From Cephalopachus bancanus (taxonomy: Eukaryota; Chordata; Mammalia; Primates; Tarsiidae): a stretch of DNA of 64,000 bases. How positions within the stretch are numbered: the first letter of the stretch is position 1; every line of letters starts with the position of its first letter. Below the pieces are notes generated by a model. That model was given only the letters and a program-made list of their open reading frames with translations, had not been told where the DNA came from and searched no databases. Of the stretch, positions 1 to 12,119 are shown piece after piece. Made by a program: the position numbers and the translations under genes. Location: assembly GCA_027257055.1 (NCBI GenBank), contig JAPVLO010000074.1:3363001-3427000 (forward strand), in the 5' to 3' direction.

Positions 1-536
1 GCTCTAAATACCAACCTCACATATGACCCCGCAATCCCCCTACTGGGAATATACCCTGAAGAACACAAATCACTCTATAAAAAAGTTACCTGCACACGCA
101 TGTTTATCGCAGCATTGTTCACAATAGCAAGAACCTGGAAACAGCCATGCTGCCTGTCAAAAGAGGACTGGATTAAAAAATGTGGTACATATACACGATG
201 GAATACTACGCAGCCATAAAAAAGAACAAAATCATGAATTTCGCAGCAACCTGGATGGAACGAGAGTCTATAATACTGAGTGACCTCTCACAGAAACAAA
301 GATCCGAGTATCACATGTTCTCACTCATATAATGGACCTTAAACATCCAATGCAATATTATACAAAAATGACTGACCATACTGGGAAACTATGGTGGGGG
401 GAGGGAAATGGGATTAACAGTAGCAAATATCTGTCTGGGTACGGGGAAACATCCTATATCAATAGGGTGCCTGAATGAAACACAATTGTATACCTAACCC
501 TTAACTGTACCCACAACTTCACAATAAAAAAAAACA
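1..536 (+). mobile_element. L1 retrotransposon, 3' end (entered from window edge)
   Basis: This is the last part of ORF2 and the 3'UTR of a LINE-1. It aligns by eye with the 3' end of the full-length L1 at 49,360-56,290: the ORF2 C-terminal region on tick-marks such as the 'actgggaatataccc' stretch, then 3'UTR, then an A-rich tail with an AATAAA at about 524. The 5' part lies outside the window or was never copied, so truncation cannot be judged. Frameshifts and stops show that it is dead. It belongs to the same broad L1 lineage as the other young L1s here. Confidence 0.93.
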
Positions 537-2830
537 AGCTCCTGAAAATGTGCTCATGACAAATATGTAAATATCATGCAAGAAAGCATCAACAAATTAA
601 ATGAGCAAATGAGGAGAGCTGCATATACTAAGAAGATTTAACAAATTGAATAAAACAAAATATATTTTACAATATATGGTGACTAGAATATACAAATAGT
701 TAAAAAAAATGGAATGCAAACTAAAACACCAGAATAGGACACCGTGTAAAAAAAGCATCATTTAAAAGGAATCAAATATAAACTCTATAAGTGAGAAATA
801 AAAACGAAATAAAGTCAACCCAATGAAAAAGTTGAACAGTTGATTAGACAAACAAAAAAAGGTAATTAGTGAATTGCAAGTAATTTTCTTCTTTCCTTTA
901 AACACATTTTGACCAGGTACTGTGTGTCAGGACTGGTAAGACCCCACCATTGTGCTGTTTACACTCCAGTGGTAGAATAAAACAGGAAGTAAATAAGTAG
1001 ATCAATCTATTAGAAATAATATACTGACAAGTAGTAATAAGAGATTTGAAGGAAAATAACTAAGGTACTAAGAAAGAGAGTACTACGAATAGATAGAGAT
1101 ATTCAAGTTAGGGTTGTCTTGGGAAATCTCTCCTAGAAAGTAACATATAGATAGAGACATAAATGATGGAATAAAAAAAAAAAGTAATGCAAAGGTCTCG
1201 GGAAAGAATATTCCTAGGAAATTGAATGAGAGGTAATAAAAATAGAAGAGTTGAAGCATCAATAAATATGGCATGTTAGAGGAACAAGAAAGCCAGGGAA
1301 AGTTGGTAAAGAAAAGGGTGGTATAAAATTACTTTAAAAATTTAGAGATTAGTTTTATTTTCAAATTAAAAAAAATCAATCTTACCTCTTTTCCTATGAA
1401 AATATTGTTTACCTAATTACTCATTGATTAATATTCTTTTTGTTTGCTCACAAAGTGAAACAACCCTTTTAAGGCTCCAGATGCATCTAGTAGGTTCTCC
1501 CCTACCCTATGCTTCCAATTCTTCTTGAACTTACCCAGAGGACTCCCTATACAACCACTCTTGAAGGTCCCTTGATGATATCCTAGTGACTATCTAAAAA
1601 GGGCTCATGCTGCCAGAACGTTGCTAATTTCTGCACAAAAAAACAGGCTATTTTTTTAAATTCAGAATTTGTTGAGAGGACAGAAAAACTCCCGCAGTCG
1701 CTGTCTGGGACCCAAAGGGATTGCCCGAAAACAGACCTCTTATCAACATTCCAACATTCCAAGCTACATTTTGTTATTCAGGCCCTGAATCAGTGCTAAA
1801 GCAGAAAACCTCATCTTCTTCATCTTCACTACTCTAGCTAATAACTCATACCATTCAAGCACCAGTAGCAAAACAATACACACATTCTTATCCCTCAAAG
1901 CAGATGACAGTATTTCTGCACAGTATCATCTTTATTTCTACAAGACTAAGAAAAATGTAAATTGTACCCTGGAAAACCAAACCAAATAGAGTTTTTCAAT
2001 TTTACACAAATAGCACAGACAAACCAGTCCAAAAATATGTGATTAAATTTTAACAAAAGACTGATGTCTTGTAATTTATTTTTTAAAAAGTTACAATAGA
2101 CTACCCAAAGGTGAATTGATGTGTCTACTACTGGTACTAGAAAGGCACCTGTAGCAAAATTCAAATGATAACCACTCTCTCATCTCTCATACCTTTAGGC
2201 ATTAAGATTAGAAAAAAATGTGGATCCCAAACTATACCAAGACAATTTCAATGAATTTATCCTGTTCCTGCATGTGTGTTTGTGTGTATATGTATGCATA
2301 ACTTTACAGCGCTTAGCTCAGCACAATGAAAGTATTCAGTAAGTAAATGTTAATTCATTCAATAAGAAGGAAAAAATACTGAATATAATTTGCTTTTTTA
2401 TTTTATTATGAATATTATTATTAGATGGAACTTCTAAGTTTTTATATCACCAAATAAGCATATTAGCCTAACATCTTCAGTGAGTTTCTTCTTCAAAGAT
2501 TTTCACTTTTAATCTTGCAATGATGCTTTGATAGAAATTTGTTATTTATCAACATTAGCAGAGTGATTTAAAGTGAAGGTAGATGACAGCTTTCTTCTAG
2601 AGATGAGATTTTCCAGGTCAAATGCACTTGCTCTGGAATCATTCCAATTGTAAAAGTGTCATGCAAAAATATTAAGTATACTACACTGAATTTTTTTAAA
2701 ATCTAAGTTTAAATGTTTTTAAAATTTTTCATTTTAGAGCTTTTATAATTTTTGCCTTCTTTTCATATTTGAGAATGGGTAGAGTCAATTTGAAATATCC
2801 TAATGAAAATAAAATGGACACATACAGATA
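537..2830. other. AT-rich non-coding stretch
   Basis: No open frame with coding character is present. A segment at about 905-1085 resembles an ancient mammalian repeat of the L2/MIR class (low certainty). A short piece at about 2300-2365 looks like the 3' end of a MIR/L2 element, with a 'gcttagctcagcacaatgaa' motif and an 'attcattcaataa' end. The rest appears to be single-copy sequence. Confidence 0.5.
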
Positions 2831-3395
2831 TCGGGGGACCCCCAAAACAGAAATTATTTATAAAATTTGTATATTTATTCTTATATGTCTAAACTTCAGT
2901 CACCTTCAAAATATTCTCCATTTGATGCAATACACCTGTCGAGATGCTTTTTCCACTGCTCAAAACAGGTTTTGGACTCATCAGTTTTGATGCCTTTTAG
3001 TGCTTTTGCCTTTTTTGTTTCACCTCTTCCACATCTACACTAACTTTCCCTTTGAGGAACTTTTTTCATTCAGGGAAACAAAAAAAGTTGCTGAGGGCAA
3101 AATTGGGTGAATAGTGAGTCTGGGGCATGGGGGTCATGCCATTTTTTTGTCAAAATCTTCTGAAGATTCAGTGCAATGTGGACAAGTGCACTCATAAATC
3201 ACCCATCATGAAATGGACGATTGCGTTGAAAGTGTCTAAAAAAATCCACTGAAACTGAATGAAAACTCTCTCAACGATGTTAGCTGGTAAACCGATACTC
3301 ATGGGTACCTAGAACACTTACCTCGTTGGGGGAGTCTGTACTACAAGAGATCCGTCCTCTAAAAAAGAATTCTAGTTTGTTTGTGTCCCCCCTCG
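2831..3395 (-). mobile_element. Mariner-type DNA transposon, internally deleted copy
   Basis: The element has G/C-run terminal inverted repeats: the left end begins TCGGGGGACCCCC and the reverse complement of the right end begins CGAGGGGGGACAC. Both ends abut TA, the target duplicated by Tc1/mariner elements. Length is about 565 bp against about 1.3 kb for a complete mariner, so most of the transposase is missing. Read on the minus strand, a degraded transposase C-terminus (a 'FEQWKKHL'-like motif) precedes the 3' end. It shares its internal deletion with the copy at 28,636-30,430, which implies the deletion derivative itself multiplied. The right end touches a TA/CA microsatellite. The transposase could not function. 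Confidence 0.85.
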
Positions 3396-3501
3396 TATAT
3401 TGCATATATATACACACAGATATATATATACACACATACATAATATACATATATACATATAAACATATATACATAGTATGAATATATATATATGTACACA
3501 T
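3396..3501. repeat. (TA/CA)n microsatellite
   Basis: Alternating TA, CA and TACATA units of imperfect register start exactly at the TA flank of the mariner element. Short open frames here are low-complexity artefacts. Confidence 0.9.
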
Positions 3502-5390
3502 CTGAGAGTAATAATCAGTATTATTTTTGCTCCTCTTGATACTTTTTAAATTTTAATTTTTTATTTAGAGTCTTCTACTTTGAGTCATTATTCTGCGATA
3601 GCTGTCTTAGTTACCCATTTGTATAAAGTAAGTCCTTAAGGTCATTGGTAGGTTTTTGGAAACCATTGACATTAAATAAAATGACATATAGTGAAAATAA
3701 TTGTATCTTTAGATTAATTGATATAAACAAGAGTTAAGGTCCTAAGGCATCTTTCTGGTCACAAAAACATCACCAGCAAATATCTAAATAAAGACCAAAA
3801 CACTTTTAGTATTAAACAAGGAAATAAATGTGAGCTATACACACTAAGAAAGATGAATAGTAAGTAAAATAATTATTTATCCAATTATTCTAGTTCAGTG
3901 TCGTGGGTGACAGGAGCCTTTTCTGGTAGCTCAGGCACCAGGTCCACTCACACATCCACTTGCACTCTCTCATACAGGGAGCATTTTGGATATGCCAGCA
4001 AACCTAATACGCACAGCTTTGAGATGTGAGTAGAGATCAGAGTACCTATAGCAAATCCAAGCAGATTTGGGAAGAGTGTGCATACTCCACAGACAGTAGC
4101 CCTGGCTGAGAATTATTACTATTATTTTCTTATTAATGTGATAAGGAAATAATGTTGACCAGAGCAACATTACTTGAGGGCCTATTGTATATGAATACAA
4201 GACTAGATTGATCTCATCATTCGTTTTCGCCACACATCCAAAACATTTTTAAAACCGCTCTCATGCTTAATTGAATGGAATCAGATGTAAAGTCTTTTTT
4301 TAAAATCATCTTGTACTTCTTCCTCTATGCATATCTATCTCAATGTGCAACAATACTTGTTTTAGTGCAAATCATCAGAAGACTCTTAAAGCCAATATTC
4401 CATTTTTAGTCAGTTTCTTCAACTGCAGAAGACCAAAGTCTACTTTGAAATATTATATCTGAATTCTGTTTTCAAATGAGAAGTTTAAAATATGATAAAA
4501 CTATTATTGAACTAAAACATAGTTACGTATGAATGCCAAAAACTGTTTATCCAACTTATTTTTACTTCTTTGAAGTCCTGTGTACAGAATAATCTTTTCA
4601 GACTTACTTTTTTCCAAACACTATGCATAGATGTGCATGAAACTCAGATGTCTCTTTTTTCTCTCCACTGTATTTAAGTGGAAAAAAATTCAACAAAAAA
4701 TTGAAAACTTTTGTTCTAAAGTTGTATTGATTGCATTTTATAGTATGTTTAATTTATCTTTTCCTTGTTAGTTCACTGCCACCTGCCATTTTATCTAATT
4801 GCAAATCCAGGACCTGAATGTTTTTCTGTTCTCCAACATCCTGAAGGGTATTGTGTCAGAGGTAAGACCCTAAATGGGGCATGCACCTAATTCTCTCTTA
4901 TCAGTGGTCTCCACTTATATTTTCACATGCTGCATCATATTAAAGCTGTTTCATGACATGTAGATATTTTCTATTAGCAGAGGAACTCAAGATTGGAAAC
5001 GTTAATTGTTTCATCTTTGCTTTTCCCACAGAATCCATCTTCTAGATAATTAGTACCCATTAACTGCTGTAGATTTGAATCTTCCTTCTTATGTCTCTTG
5101 ACTCCAAGTGACTTCTGAGTCATCAAGAGTTGTCACTGGGGTGTTCAGCAAGACAGAAAAAGGCTAATACTCTTTTGAGTATCTGCATTTATAGATTTCA
5201 GCTACAGAAATCTAAGCACTATCAAAAATAGAAGTTGGAAAAGAATTTAGAGAACATTCAATAATAATTTTTAAAAGCAGCTAAAATACACTGAGCAAAT
5301 ATTTACTTTGTATAAGGCACTGGTCTAAACCTATTATTTACTAGCTTATTTAATGTTAAGAATAAATCTATAATGAGTGATACTATTATT
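3502..5390. other. AT-rich non-coding stretch
   Basis: Mostly single-copy sequence. About 5285-5365 ('gcactggtctaaacctatt' and following) resembles a MIR-class SINE end. No coding exon, RNA gene or structured element was recognised. Confidence 0.45.
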
Positions 5391-5403
5391 ACTTCTACTT
5401 TAT

Positions 5404-5449
5404 TTTATTTTTATTTATTTGTTTGTTACTATTATTGTTGTTGTTATTA
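5404..5449. repeat. A-rich tail of the shortened L1, expanded to a microsatellite
   Basis: On the minus strand this reads as A-rich AAT, AAC and AAAT units directly downstream of L1 ORF2 sequence and directly upstream of the TSD. That is the position of a retrotransposon poly(A) tail. The L1 sequence that should follow, as in the full-length copy near 53,345, is missing. Confidence 0.75.
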
Positions 5450-6530
5450 TTTTGTACTATCTTTTTGTCTTCTATGTCTTGGATTTGGGCTTTTATTTTG
5501 GTGATCTGGATTCTTCTGCTGAAGTTAGGGTTTTAGTGGTCTTGCTTTTCCAGCTTCCTTATGTGACTTGTTAGGTTGTTAACTTATGATTCTTCCATTT
5601 TCTTCATGTGTGTTTGTAGAGATATGAATTCCCCTCTTACTACAGCTTTCATGGCATCCAAGAGATTTTGGAGCTGTTTCTTCATTTTCATTTGTTTACA
5701 GGTATCTTTTAATCTCTGTTTTGATTTCTGTGTTGACCCAGGAGTTGTTTAACATCATGCTGTTTAGTGTCCATGTCTTTGTGGGTTTTAGGGGAATCTT
5801 TTGGTGTTGATATTTATTTTTATTCTACTGTGGTCCAAGAAGTTGCATGGAAAATTTCAATCTTTTGAAATTTGTTTATGCTTGATGTATGACCAAGAAT
5901 GTGGTCGATCTTAGAGTACATTCCATGTGATTATGAGTAGAATGTCTATTCTGTGGTTGTTGAGTGGAATGTTCTGTAGGTATCAGTTAAGTCCATTTGG
6001 TCAAGAGTCACATTGAGTTTCTGGATCCCATTGCTGATTTTTTTGTCCTGATGATGTGTCTAAGATTGTGAGTGGGGTATTAATGTTCCCAGCTATGATA
6101 GTGTTAGAATCGACATCTTTTTTGAGTTTACCTAGAAGCTGCTTTATGGTTGCTTTATGGTTGGTTCTCCTATATTGGGTGCATATATGTTTAGGATGGA
6201 TATTTCTTGTTGATGGATTCAACCTTTTATCATTATATAGTGGCCTTCCGCATCTTTTTAAACTTTTGATATCTTAGAGGGTATTTTGTCTGAGATGAAG
6301 ATTGCAATACCTCCTTTCTTTTGTGTTCTGTTCGCCTGAAATTGTGCTTCCCATTCTCTTACTTTGAGTCTGTGTGTGTCCTTTCTAGTGAGATGAGTCT
6401 CTTGGAGGCAATATATTGTTCCCTGGTGATAGTTTATCCTTTTTGCCATTCTGTGTCTTTTCGAGGTACATTTAGTTCATTCATATTCAGGCTAATTGTT
6501 GAAATGCGTGAGTTGATCACTATCATGAGG
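5450..6530 (-). pseudogene. L1 ORF2 relic, endonuclease domain only
   Basis: Minus-strand frames at 6258-6449 and 6001-6222 give AP-endonuclease-like peptides, including 'CLQETHLTRKDT' (counterpart of the L1 'QETH' active-site motif) and 'GGIAIFISDKI'. A further piece gives 'AGNINTPL' (the 'GDFNTPL' motif with D to N and F to I changes). The frame is broken by stops, and the RT domain is not present because the element ends at about 5450. No protein is expected. Confidence 0.85.
5492..5497 (-). terminator. Putative internal polyadenylation signal AATAAA in L1 ORF2
   Basis: A canonical AATAAA lies in sense orientation of this L1, within ORF2 sequence 'ccaaaataaaagccc'. The full-length L1 has the same signal near 53,316. 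The L1 sequence stops and the A-rich tail begins about 42 nt downstream. This is slightly further than the usual 10-30 nt, so use of the signal is inferred, not shown. Confidence 0.55.
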
Positions 6531-6649
6531 TTCTTATGGAGTTTTTGTTGCTCTGTTTGCTGTCTTTCTTTGGTTTTTTGGTTGGTTCATGTGTGTTTTT
6601 AATCTTTTTCCTGTACTCTTGTGAAGAACGTTATTGCTCTTTTTTCCTT

Positions 6650-7541
6650 TTCTTCTGTGTTTAATACTTTCATAAGTGTTTCTTGTGCAGGTGGTCTGGC
6701 GGCAGCATAAGTACTTAGGGATTGGATTCTGCAAAAGATTTTAATTCTCCCTCACTGATGAAGCTAAGCTTGGCTGGGTAGGTTTTGGATAAAATTGTTT
6801 ATCTTTTAGAACTTTGAAGATAGGGTTCCAAGCTCTCCTAGCCTGAAGGGTTTCTGTAGATAAATCTGCTGCTATTCTAATTGGTCTTCCATGGTAGGAA
6901 GTCTGACCTTTTTCTCTTCTGCCTTTAGGATTTTTTCTTTTATATCTACTTTGTTAGGTGAGGTATTATGTGTCTGGGAGTTGGTCTTCTCATTTGTTGT
7001 CTTGTAGGGGTTCTCTGAATCTCTTGTGTTTGATGAAATGAGGGAATTTTCTGGAATATTTTCATGGAATGTTTGTTCCAGGGTGGTCTCTGTCTCTCTT
7101 TCTGCCTCAGGAAGGCCAATTACTCTTAGGTTTGGTTTCTTAAAGTAATCACTCATCTCTCGAAGGTTTTGTTCTGTCTTTTAATGCTTCTTTTCTATGT
7201 TTTTCACAATGTGGGTTAGTTCTATATTTTGGTCCTCAAGCTCTGAGATTCTTTCTTCTGCTTAGCTAATTCTGCTTTCCATGCTTATCAGTTTGTTATT
7301 TATTTCATTCACAGTATTCTTTACTACTGTTATCTCAGTTATCAATTCCTTCCTATTTTCCTCTTATCTCTCTTCAGTTCTTTTTAAATCTCTCTATTAT
7401 TGTCTTGATATCTGGGTTTGTTGTTGAAGACCAGTCATTCTGGGGACTCTTCATTGCTCGTATTCCAAAGTCTGCTTTCTCAGTGTCTGACCTCCCAGAG
7501 GTCTGTGAGAGACCAATATTCTTCTTTTGGTTTTTCTTCAT
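6650..7541 (-). pseudogene. L1 ORF1 relic
   Basis: The start resembles ORF1 of the other L1 at 50,670 ('MKKNQKKNIGLSQTSG' against 'MKKKQKKNMGLTQTPG'). The N-terminal region and coiled-coil segment are interrupted near 7374. The RNA-binding region follows at 7156-6872 ('NLRVIGLPEAERE', 'IKEKILKAEEKKVRL'). A C-terminal piece at 6734-6534 lies in a different frame. ORF1p is normally a trimeric RNA-binding chaperone of about 340 residues; here frameshifts and stops break it into three pieces. Confidence 0.85.
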
Positions 7542-7544
7542 TTC

Positions 7545-8900
7545 TTCATTTTGTAGATTTTTCTCTCCCCCTTTCCCTCCCATTCTTTAATTCTGTTTTT
7601 CAGGGAAGGTTGTGTCGCCTTTACTTCTTTTTGTTCAATTACCTGTTCTCTCTTATTATGATCCTCTGGCTTTGTTCACTTCTGAGGCTGGACTGTGGAT
7701 TGGGGGCTGTACTTTTCACAGTTTTGAGATTTAATTGAGGGGGAAGCTATGATTCAGAATCTATCTGGAGATCCCAGTATCCACCGACATGTGTATGGGC
7801 ACCCTGGAACCCACTCCCCACTGCCTAACAATCTGTCCATGCATTGGGGATTTAGGTTTGCTCCCTAGAACAAAAGGAGGTAAGAAAAAGGAAAATAATG
7901 GAAGAAGAGGGGGTCAAGAGGAAGTTGGAGAGAGAGAGTAGAGTGAGAGGGAAAACAGACATACATACCAACTAATGAATGAAAAGAGACACAAAGCCAG
8001 AAAAGAGTAAAAAACAAACAAAATTCCCTAATGCATACAGGTAATCACTCAAAGACAGTCCAATAAAATCATGCCTTTTGATGTATTCTCCAGCACAAAC
8101 AGGTAGTCTAAATCAAAAAGCAACCAAAAGTGAACACAACAAACAGCCAAAACAATAAAATAAAAAATCAAAATAAGAAACCAGACTAGCTCTGAGGTCT
8201 TTCCTGAATGTCTAAAGTCTCTTCAGCTCTGATCTCTAGCCCCTCCCCTCTGCTCTCACTGCAGGCAGATAGGGTTACTCATAGCTTGGGTAAGTTGCCT
8301 TGGCTTGCTGCCTGAAAGGTCTACCACACAGCACTGAGTTGTCTGTGTCTGATTCAGCACAGGGGAGGGGCTTCTGTTTCCTGGTTTGGCGAGGTTGCCT
8401 TATGCCACAAGGTAGAGACTGCCAGGAGCTGGGTGGGGCAATGCAAATCTCTGCCTGAAAAATAGCTGTGGTGGGCGACTCCTCACCAGGCATGGACTCT
8501 TGACTTTCCCTGATCTTCTCTCTCCACATGTCCTGGCCCCAATTGATCCACTGTGAAGGGCAATGAAGGTGTGTGTCCGTCATCCAGCAATGGGAACCAG
8601 TGAGATAGCTGGGCACTGCAGTTTGGCATGCCATGCCACAGGCGGCTTGGGGGGGGAACCAGGAATTCCCTGGGCCAGAGCTGAGAGCTGCAGCTCAGCA
8701 CCTGGTAGCAACCACAGCAGTATTCCCTTGGGGAGGCCGTAATGCTTTGGCAGCAGTTTGTTGCTGCATGGGGCTGATTATATCAGCCACTCCCTGTGGT
8801 GGGGGCGGCTGCAGGGGCACATGGAACTGCCTTCAGGAGCCACCTTTTGTGGAGATCTTCACAGTTTGACTTGTCTCATTGCCATCTTGCCGAGCATCCC
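7545..8900 (-). promoter_or_regulatory. L1 5'UTR (internal promoter region)
   Basis: This 1.3-kb block is the GC-richest part of the region and matches the layout of the 5'UTR at 49,360-50,669: a GC-rich first half with CpGs, then a T-rich or A-rich second half before ORF1. L1 5'UTRs carry the internal RNA polymerase II promoter. Open frames inside it on both strands (for example 8275-8634 and 8633-8869) have no protein match I recognise and are probably by-products of its base composition. Confidence 0.8.
8881..8889 (-). promoter_or_regulatory. YY1-like site at L1 5' end
   Basis: The minus strand reads CAAGATGGC at about +12 to +20 from the inferred L1 5' end at 8900. In human L1 a YY1 site of this form near the 5' terminus directs accurate initiation. 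Its position supports 8900 as the true, untruncated 5' end. Confidence 0.65.
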
Positions 8901-8913
8901 ACTTCTATTTTAT

Positions 8914-9334
8914 AGAAGAGTGAACTGAGACTAAGCCTTACCTCATGTCAACAGTTGTCAGCAATCTAGTCTGCATGTAAATACTGGCCATGTGACTCCA
9001 GGGAAGCTCATACTCAGTCTTACCTAAGGTTGTGTCCTGTACTTCTAGGAAATTTGGTCCAGAGAGATTATATTCATTACTGGGATGGTTTTAAAATGCA
9101 TATTTTTGTGTAATTTTTCTTTGCGTATATATATCTAAATAATATTTACTTTTTTAAAAAAAAGTAAATCAAGTGTTAATACTACATGAAGAATTCAGTA
9201 TTAATGTGGAAATTGAATGTATAAGTAAAGGCATGATCTTCTGAAAATGCTACTGGAAGGTAACCTTATGCCCTGTATTAGCTCTAAACAGAGAGTATTT
9301 GAAAATACTTCTGACATTTTTTAAAACATGGACC
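8914..9334. other. Non-coding stretch
   Basis: No gene or clear repeat is recognised between the L1 5' flank and the Alu fragment. The sequence is ordinary AT-rich DNA. Confidence 0.4.
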
Positions 9335-9375
9335 TCAGTCAGGTGCAGTGGCTCAAGCTTGTAATCCCAGCACTG
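9335..9375 (+). mobile_element. Alu 5' fragment (about 40 bp)
   Basis: The sequence matches the first 40 bases of an Alu left arm, including an A-box-like 'gtggctcaagcttg' and 'taatcccagcac', then departs abruptly. There is no right arm or tail, so it is a truncated relic of an older Alu type. Confidence 0.7.
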
Positions 9376-9726
9376 CAGCTCCCTGGGTCCCACAGACTGA
9401 CCACTTTGTCAGACTCTCCCAGTTGGAGCCTGGGAAGTTGGCAGGGTAAAATGGATGAATGAATGGGTCAAGTCATTCTTATGTACGAACTCTTGCCATG
9501 AATCCTTTCTTTCCCCATTACCTAAATTATAAAATCAGAAATGCCTCATTTTCTACCCACATGTTGCACCTTTTCTTCCTGGTTTCATAAAACATCTGAC
9601 TGTTTTTCTGCTTCTTTCCTAGTACTGAGTCCTTATTCGAAAATTGACATAATTTCTAGCTATTTCTTCTTCATTTATTGTGCCTAACTATTTTAGTTTT
9701 TAAACTGAGGTTGGACTTTGTATTTT

Positions 9727-9896
9727 CTTTTTTTTTTTGAGACTAGATCTCACAGTTTTTGAGATAGGTCAAGCTGAAATGCAGAGAAATTATCATAGAT
9801 CCCTGCAGTGTAGATCTCCTGGGCTCAAGTGTTCCTTCTGTCTTGGTATTTCAAGTAGCTGAGATGACAGACTCACACCACCATGCCTGGCTAATG
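9727..9896 (-). mobile_element. Old Alu monomer or arm (FLAM/FRAM-like), minus strand
   Basis: A T-rich start followed by 'gagactagatctcac', 'cctgggctcaagtg', 'aagtagctgagatgacag' and 'caccatgcctggctaat' is the reverse complement of one Alu-like arm. It is strongly diverged and about 165 bp long, so it is a free monomer or one arm of an ancient Alu. Confidence 0.75.
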
Positions 9897-12119
9897 AAGT
9901 TGGACATTTTGATATTTTCTTCTTTGTAAGTTGATCTTCTAGTCTTTTCCTCTTCTAATCTCTGAATATACCTATTTGTATATTCTCAAGCTAGCAATGA
10001 CATCAGACAGTAAGAAGATAATGCTGTCATCCTTACCTGTAAGGTCTCATGCCAGTGTGTATGATGAGGTACAATATGAAAATCAGTTCAACTTCACTTT
10101 CATAACATGCTCTGCAATTTAATTACTGGCTATTTAATCTTAGTCAAGTCATTCAATGTCATTGAACTTCCACAATCTCATTCATCCGTGTTATTGTCGT
10201 GAACCTAAAGCTATACTATGCTTAGATTACATGAGTCAAACCTTGTGCAAGTGTTTGACAAAGTGCTTTTATACAATTTCATACAAAAGTTTTCTTACTT
10301 TAGGGTTATTCTTGCTTTTCTTATAGTCTACTCACATTAATAAATACGGACCAAGAATAATTTATACTTTTCATAACAAATAAAGTTAAACAATTATAAA
10401 GCAGTACATTCATTATTGTAGTTTATCTGTAAATATGGAAGTACTTATGGAGATTCAACTTTAAATGCACACAGAGAGGGAACTAGACTTTTCTGAATGT
10501 CTTATTTTGCTAGGTATTTAATATACATGAATCTAATTTATTCAGAAGCATTATTATTAGAGTTAAACAAATGTGAATATCAAGGGACAGTAACTTTCCC
10601 ATTGGTGACAGTAGGATATGCTGAAACTCGAACTTGAGGACTTGAATAAAGGGAGAGCATCAATTTGGCCAGGGCAGATTTATTATCTGAAATTGTCTGC
10701 TGTAAAAACCACAGCTGGTTTCTACCACACAGGTTTCCAAGTTGCTGAAGTTTTTTGCTTCCAGGTTTAATGTGGATTTTTGTGTGCGTATGTTTCTTTC
10801 ATTGTTGATGTTTCTAAAATCAATATTACTTTAGACTACAAGCAAAATGTAGAGGTCAAGGATTATGTCTCCTTCCATTGTTTTGCTTTTTCCAGTCCTC
10901 TGAATACTGAGATTTATGTTCAATCATATTTTCTGATTCAGGTGATCCCTGTGGATAAATGGGTCACATCTTATGCAAAATGTATCCACCTGCCTCAGGT
11001 ATTTCTTCTTACAAATTAGGTAGTAAATAATGCAAAGCATATTGAATTACTATCTTTTGAAAGTCATCAGCTTATGTATTAAAATTATTTTCTAAAAAGA
11101 AATTTTAATAATGATATCACATATTATATACATTTACATAAGTAATATGAGCATTGACTTTTGAATGCTGCAAATAAATATTTTTAAATGGTCATTTTTA
11201 CGGTACATATGAATAAATAACAACAGTCAACAAATATTTATTTAGAGTCTTTAACAAAAATCTCTGAATTATAATGATAAAGATTATAAAAATAATTATA
11301 AAGAAACCACTTTAAGTGTATTTAATTTTTCTAAGTTATTAGTTCAGGAACTTATCTCTCCACTCCAAAAACATAAAAACTGCTGTCATGTTTACAGTTA
11401 AATAAGTGTTCTATTTTTATCTTCTGATATCACAGATATTAAACAGTTTTAGAAAATTACAAGGCATTTAGGAGAAATAAATCATGTATGTCCTGTGGTG
11501 TGTTCCTAGGAGATAACATGTCTCTAGGGGCACTGATGCCAAATCTTGCAGTTCCTGGCTATAAGATGATCCACAGTCATTAAATATTAAAAGCCTAGTG
11601 CTCTCAATATATCTTAATGAAAATAAGACATGACTTATTCTAGGGTAGTGTGGTACTTAAAAGACAACTTTTCTCTCTAACGATTGAAGGTACATTTGAG
11701 CAAAATGTTTAATTTTGTATTTCTGCCAATGTTATATAGGCAGCATTGTAATAAACCACATGACTGGATTTTTGCCAAAGATCATAAAATGACAAGTTTA
11801 AAACCTATAGGCACCACTACTTGTGATAAATTATTTTCCGTTTTAAGAAAGATACCAAGTGAGTAATTTTATGGCCTTCTGAGTTTAAATTTGGCATGAT
11901 TGAATGAATTGTTCCCATTGATCAAAGAACCATAATTTCACTCTATAGCTCAGGTGGCTACATAGTGAATCAATTTGAAAATCCAAGAAAATACTGAGTA
12001 TGCTCTGTGACATGCATTACATGTCCTGGACTACCTTTGTATTCTTCATAGTGACTCATTTTCACTGCAAAGTAAATGCTTCTCGAAAATTTAATCTCAA
12101 CAATTACTTTCTTCAAATG
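9897..12119. other. AT-rich non-coding stretch with one MIR
   Basis: About 10,070-10,275 is MIR-like (see next entry). The remainder, including short open frames at 10,780-11,019 and 11,684-11,866, has no recognisable domain, splice context or repeated structure. Confidence 0.45.
10070..10275 (+). mobile_element. MIR SINE relic
   Basis: The core reads 'ttagtcaagtcattcaatg...ttgaacttccacaatctc', matching the MIR pattern 'gggcaagtcacttaacctctctg...cctcagtttcctc' with many substitutions. This is an old, inactive tRNA-derived SINE. Confidence 0.65.

Larger units (their letters stand above)
5391..8913 (-). mobile_element. L1 with intact 5' end, truncated at the 3' side inside ORF2, with A-rich tail and TSDs
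   Basis: Read on the minus strand this L1 runs from its 5' end at about 8900 through a complete-length 5'UTR (to about 7545) and ORF1 (about 7541-6650) into the ORF2 endonuclease region, ending at about 5450. Reverse transcriptase, C-terminal region and 3'UTR are absent. The end is an A-rich tail (5404-5449, now an expanded AAT/AAC/AAAT array). Copies of 'acttct-c/t-tttat' flank it at 5391-5404 and 8901-8913 as target-site duplications. An AATAAA lies on the minus strand at 5492-5497, about 42 nt before the tail. The layout fits a retrotransposed transcript that was polyadenylated early, not a later deletion. Stops and frameshifts make it inactive. Confidence 0.85.

Noticed and set aside
8275..8869. 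Overlapping open frames with moderate GC, possible small gene or CpG island
   Set aside because: They lie in the L1 5'UTR of the 5391-8913 element.
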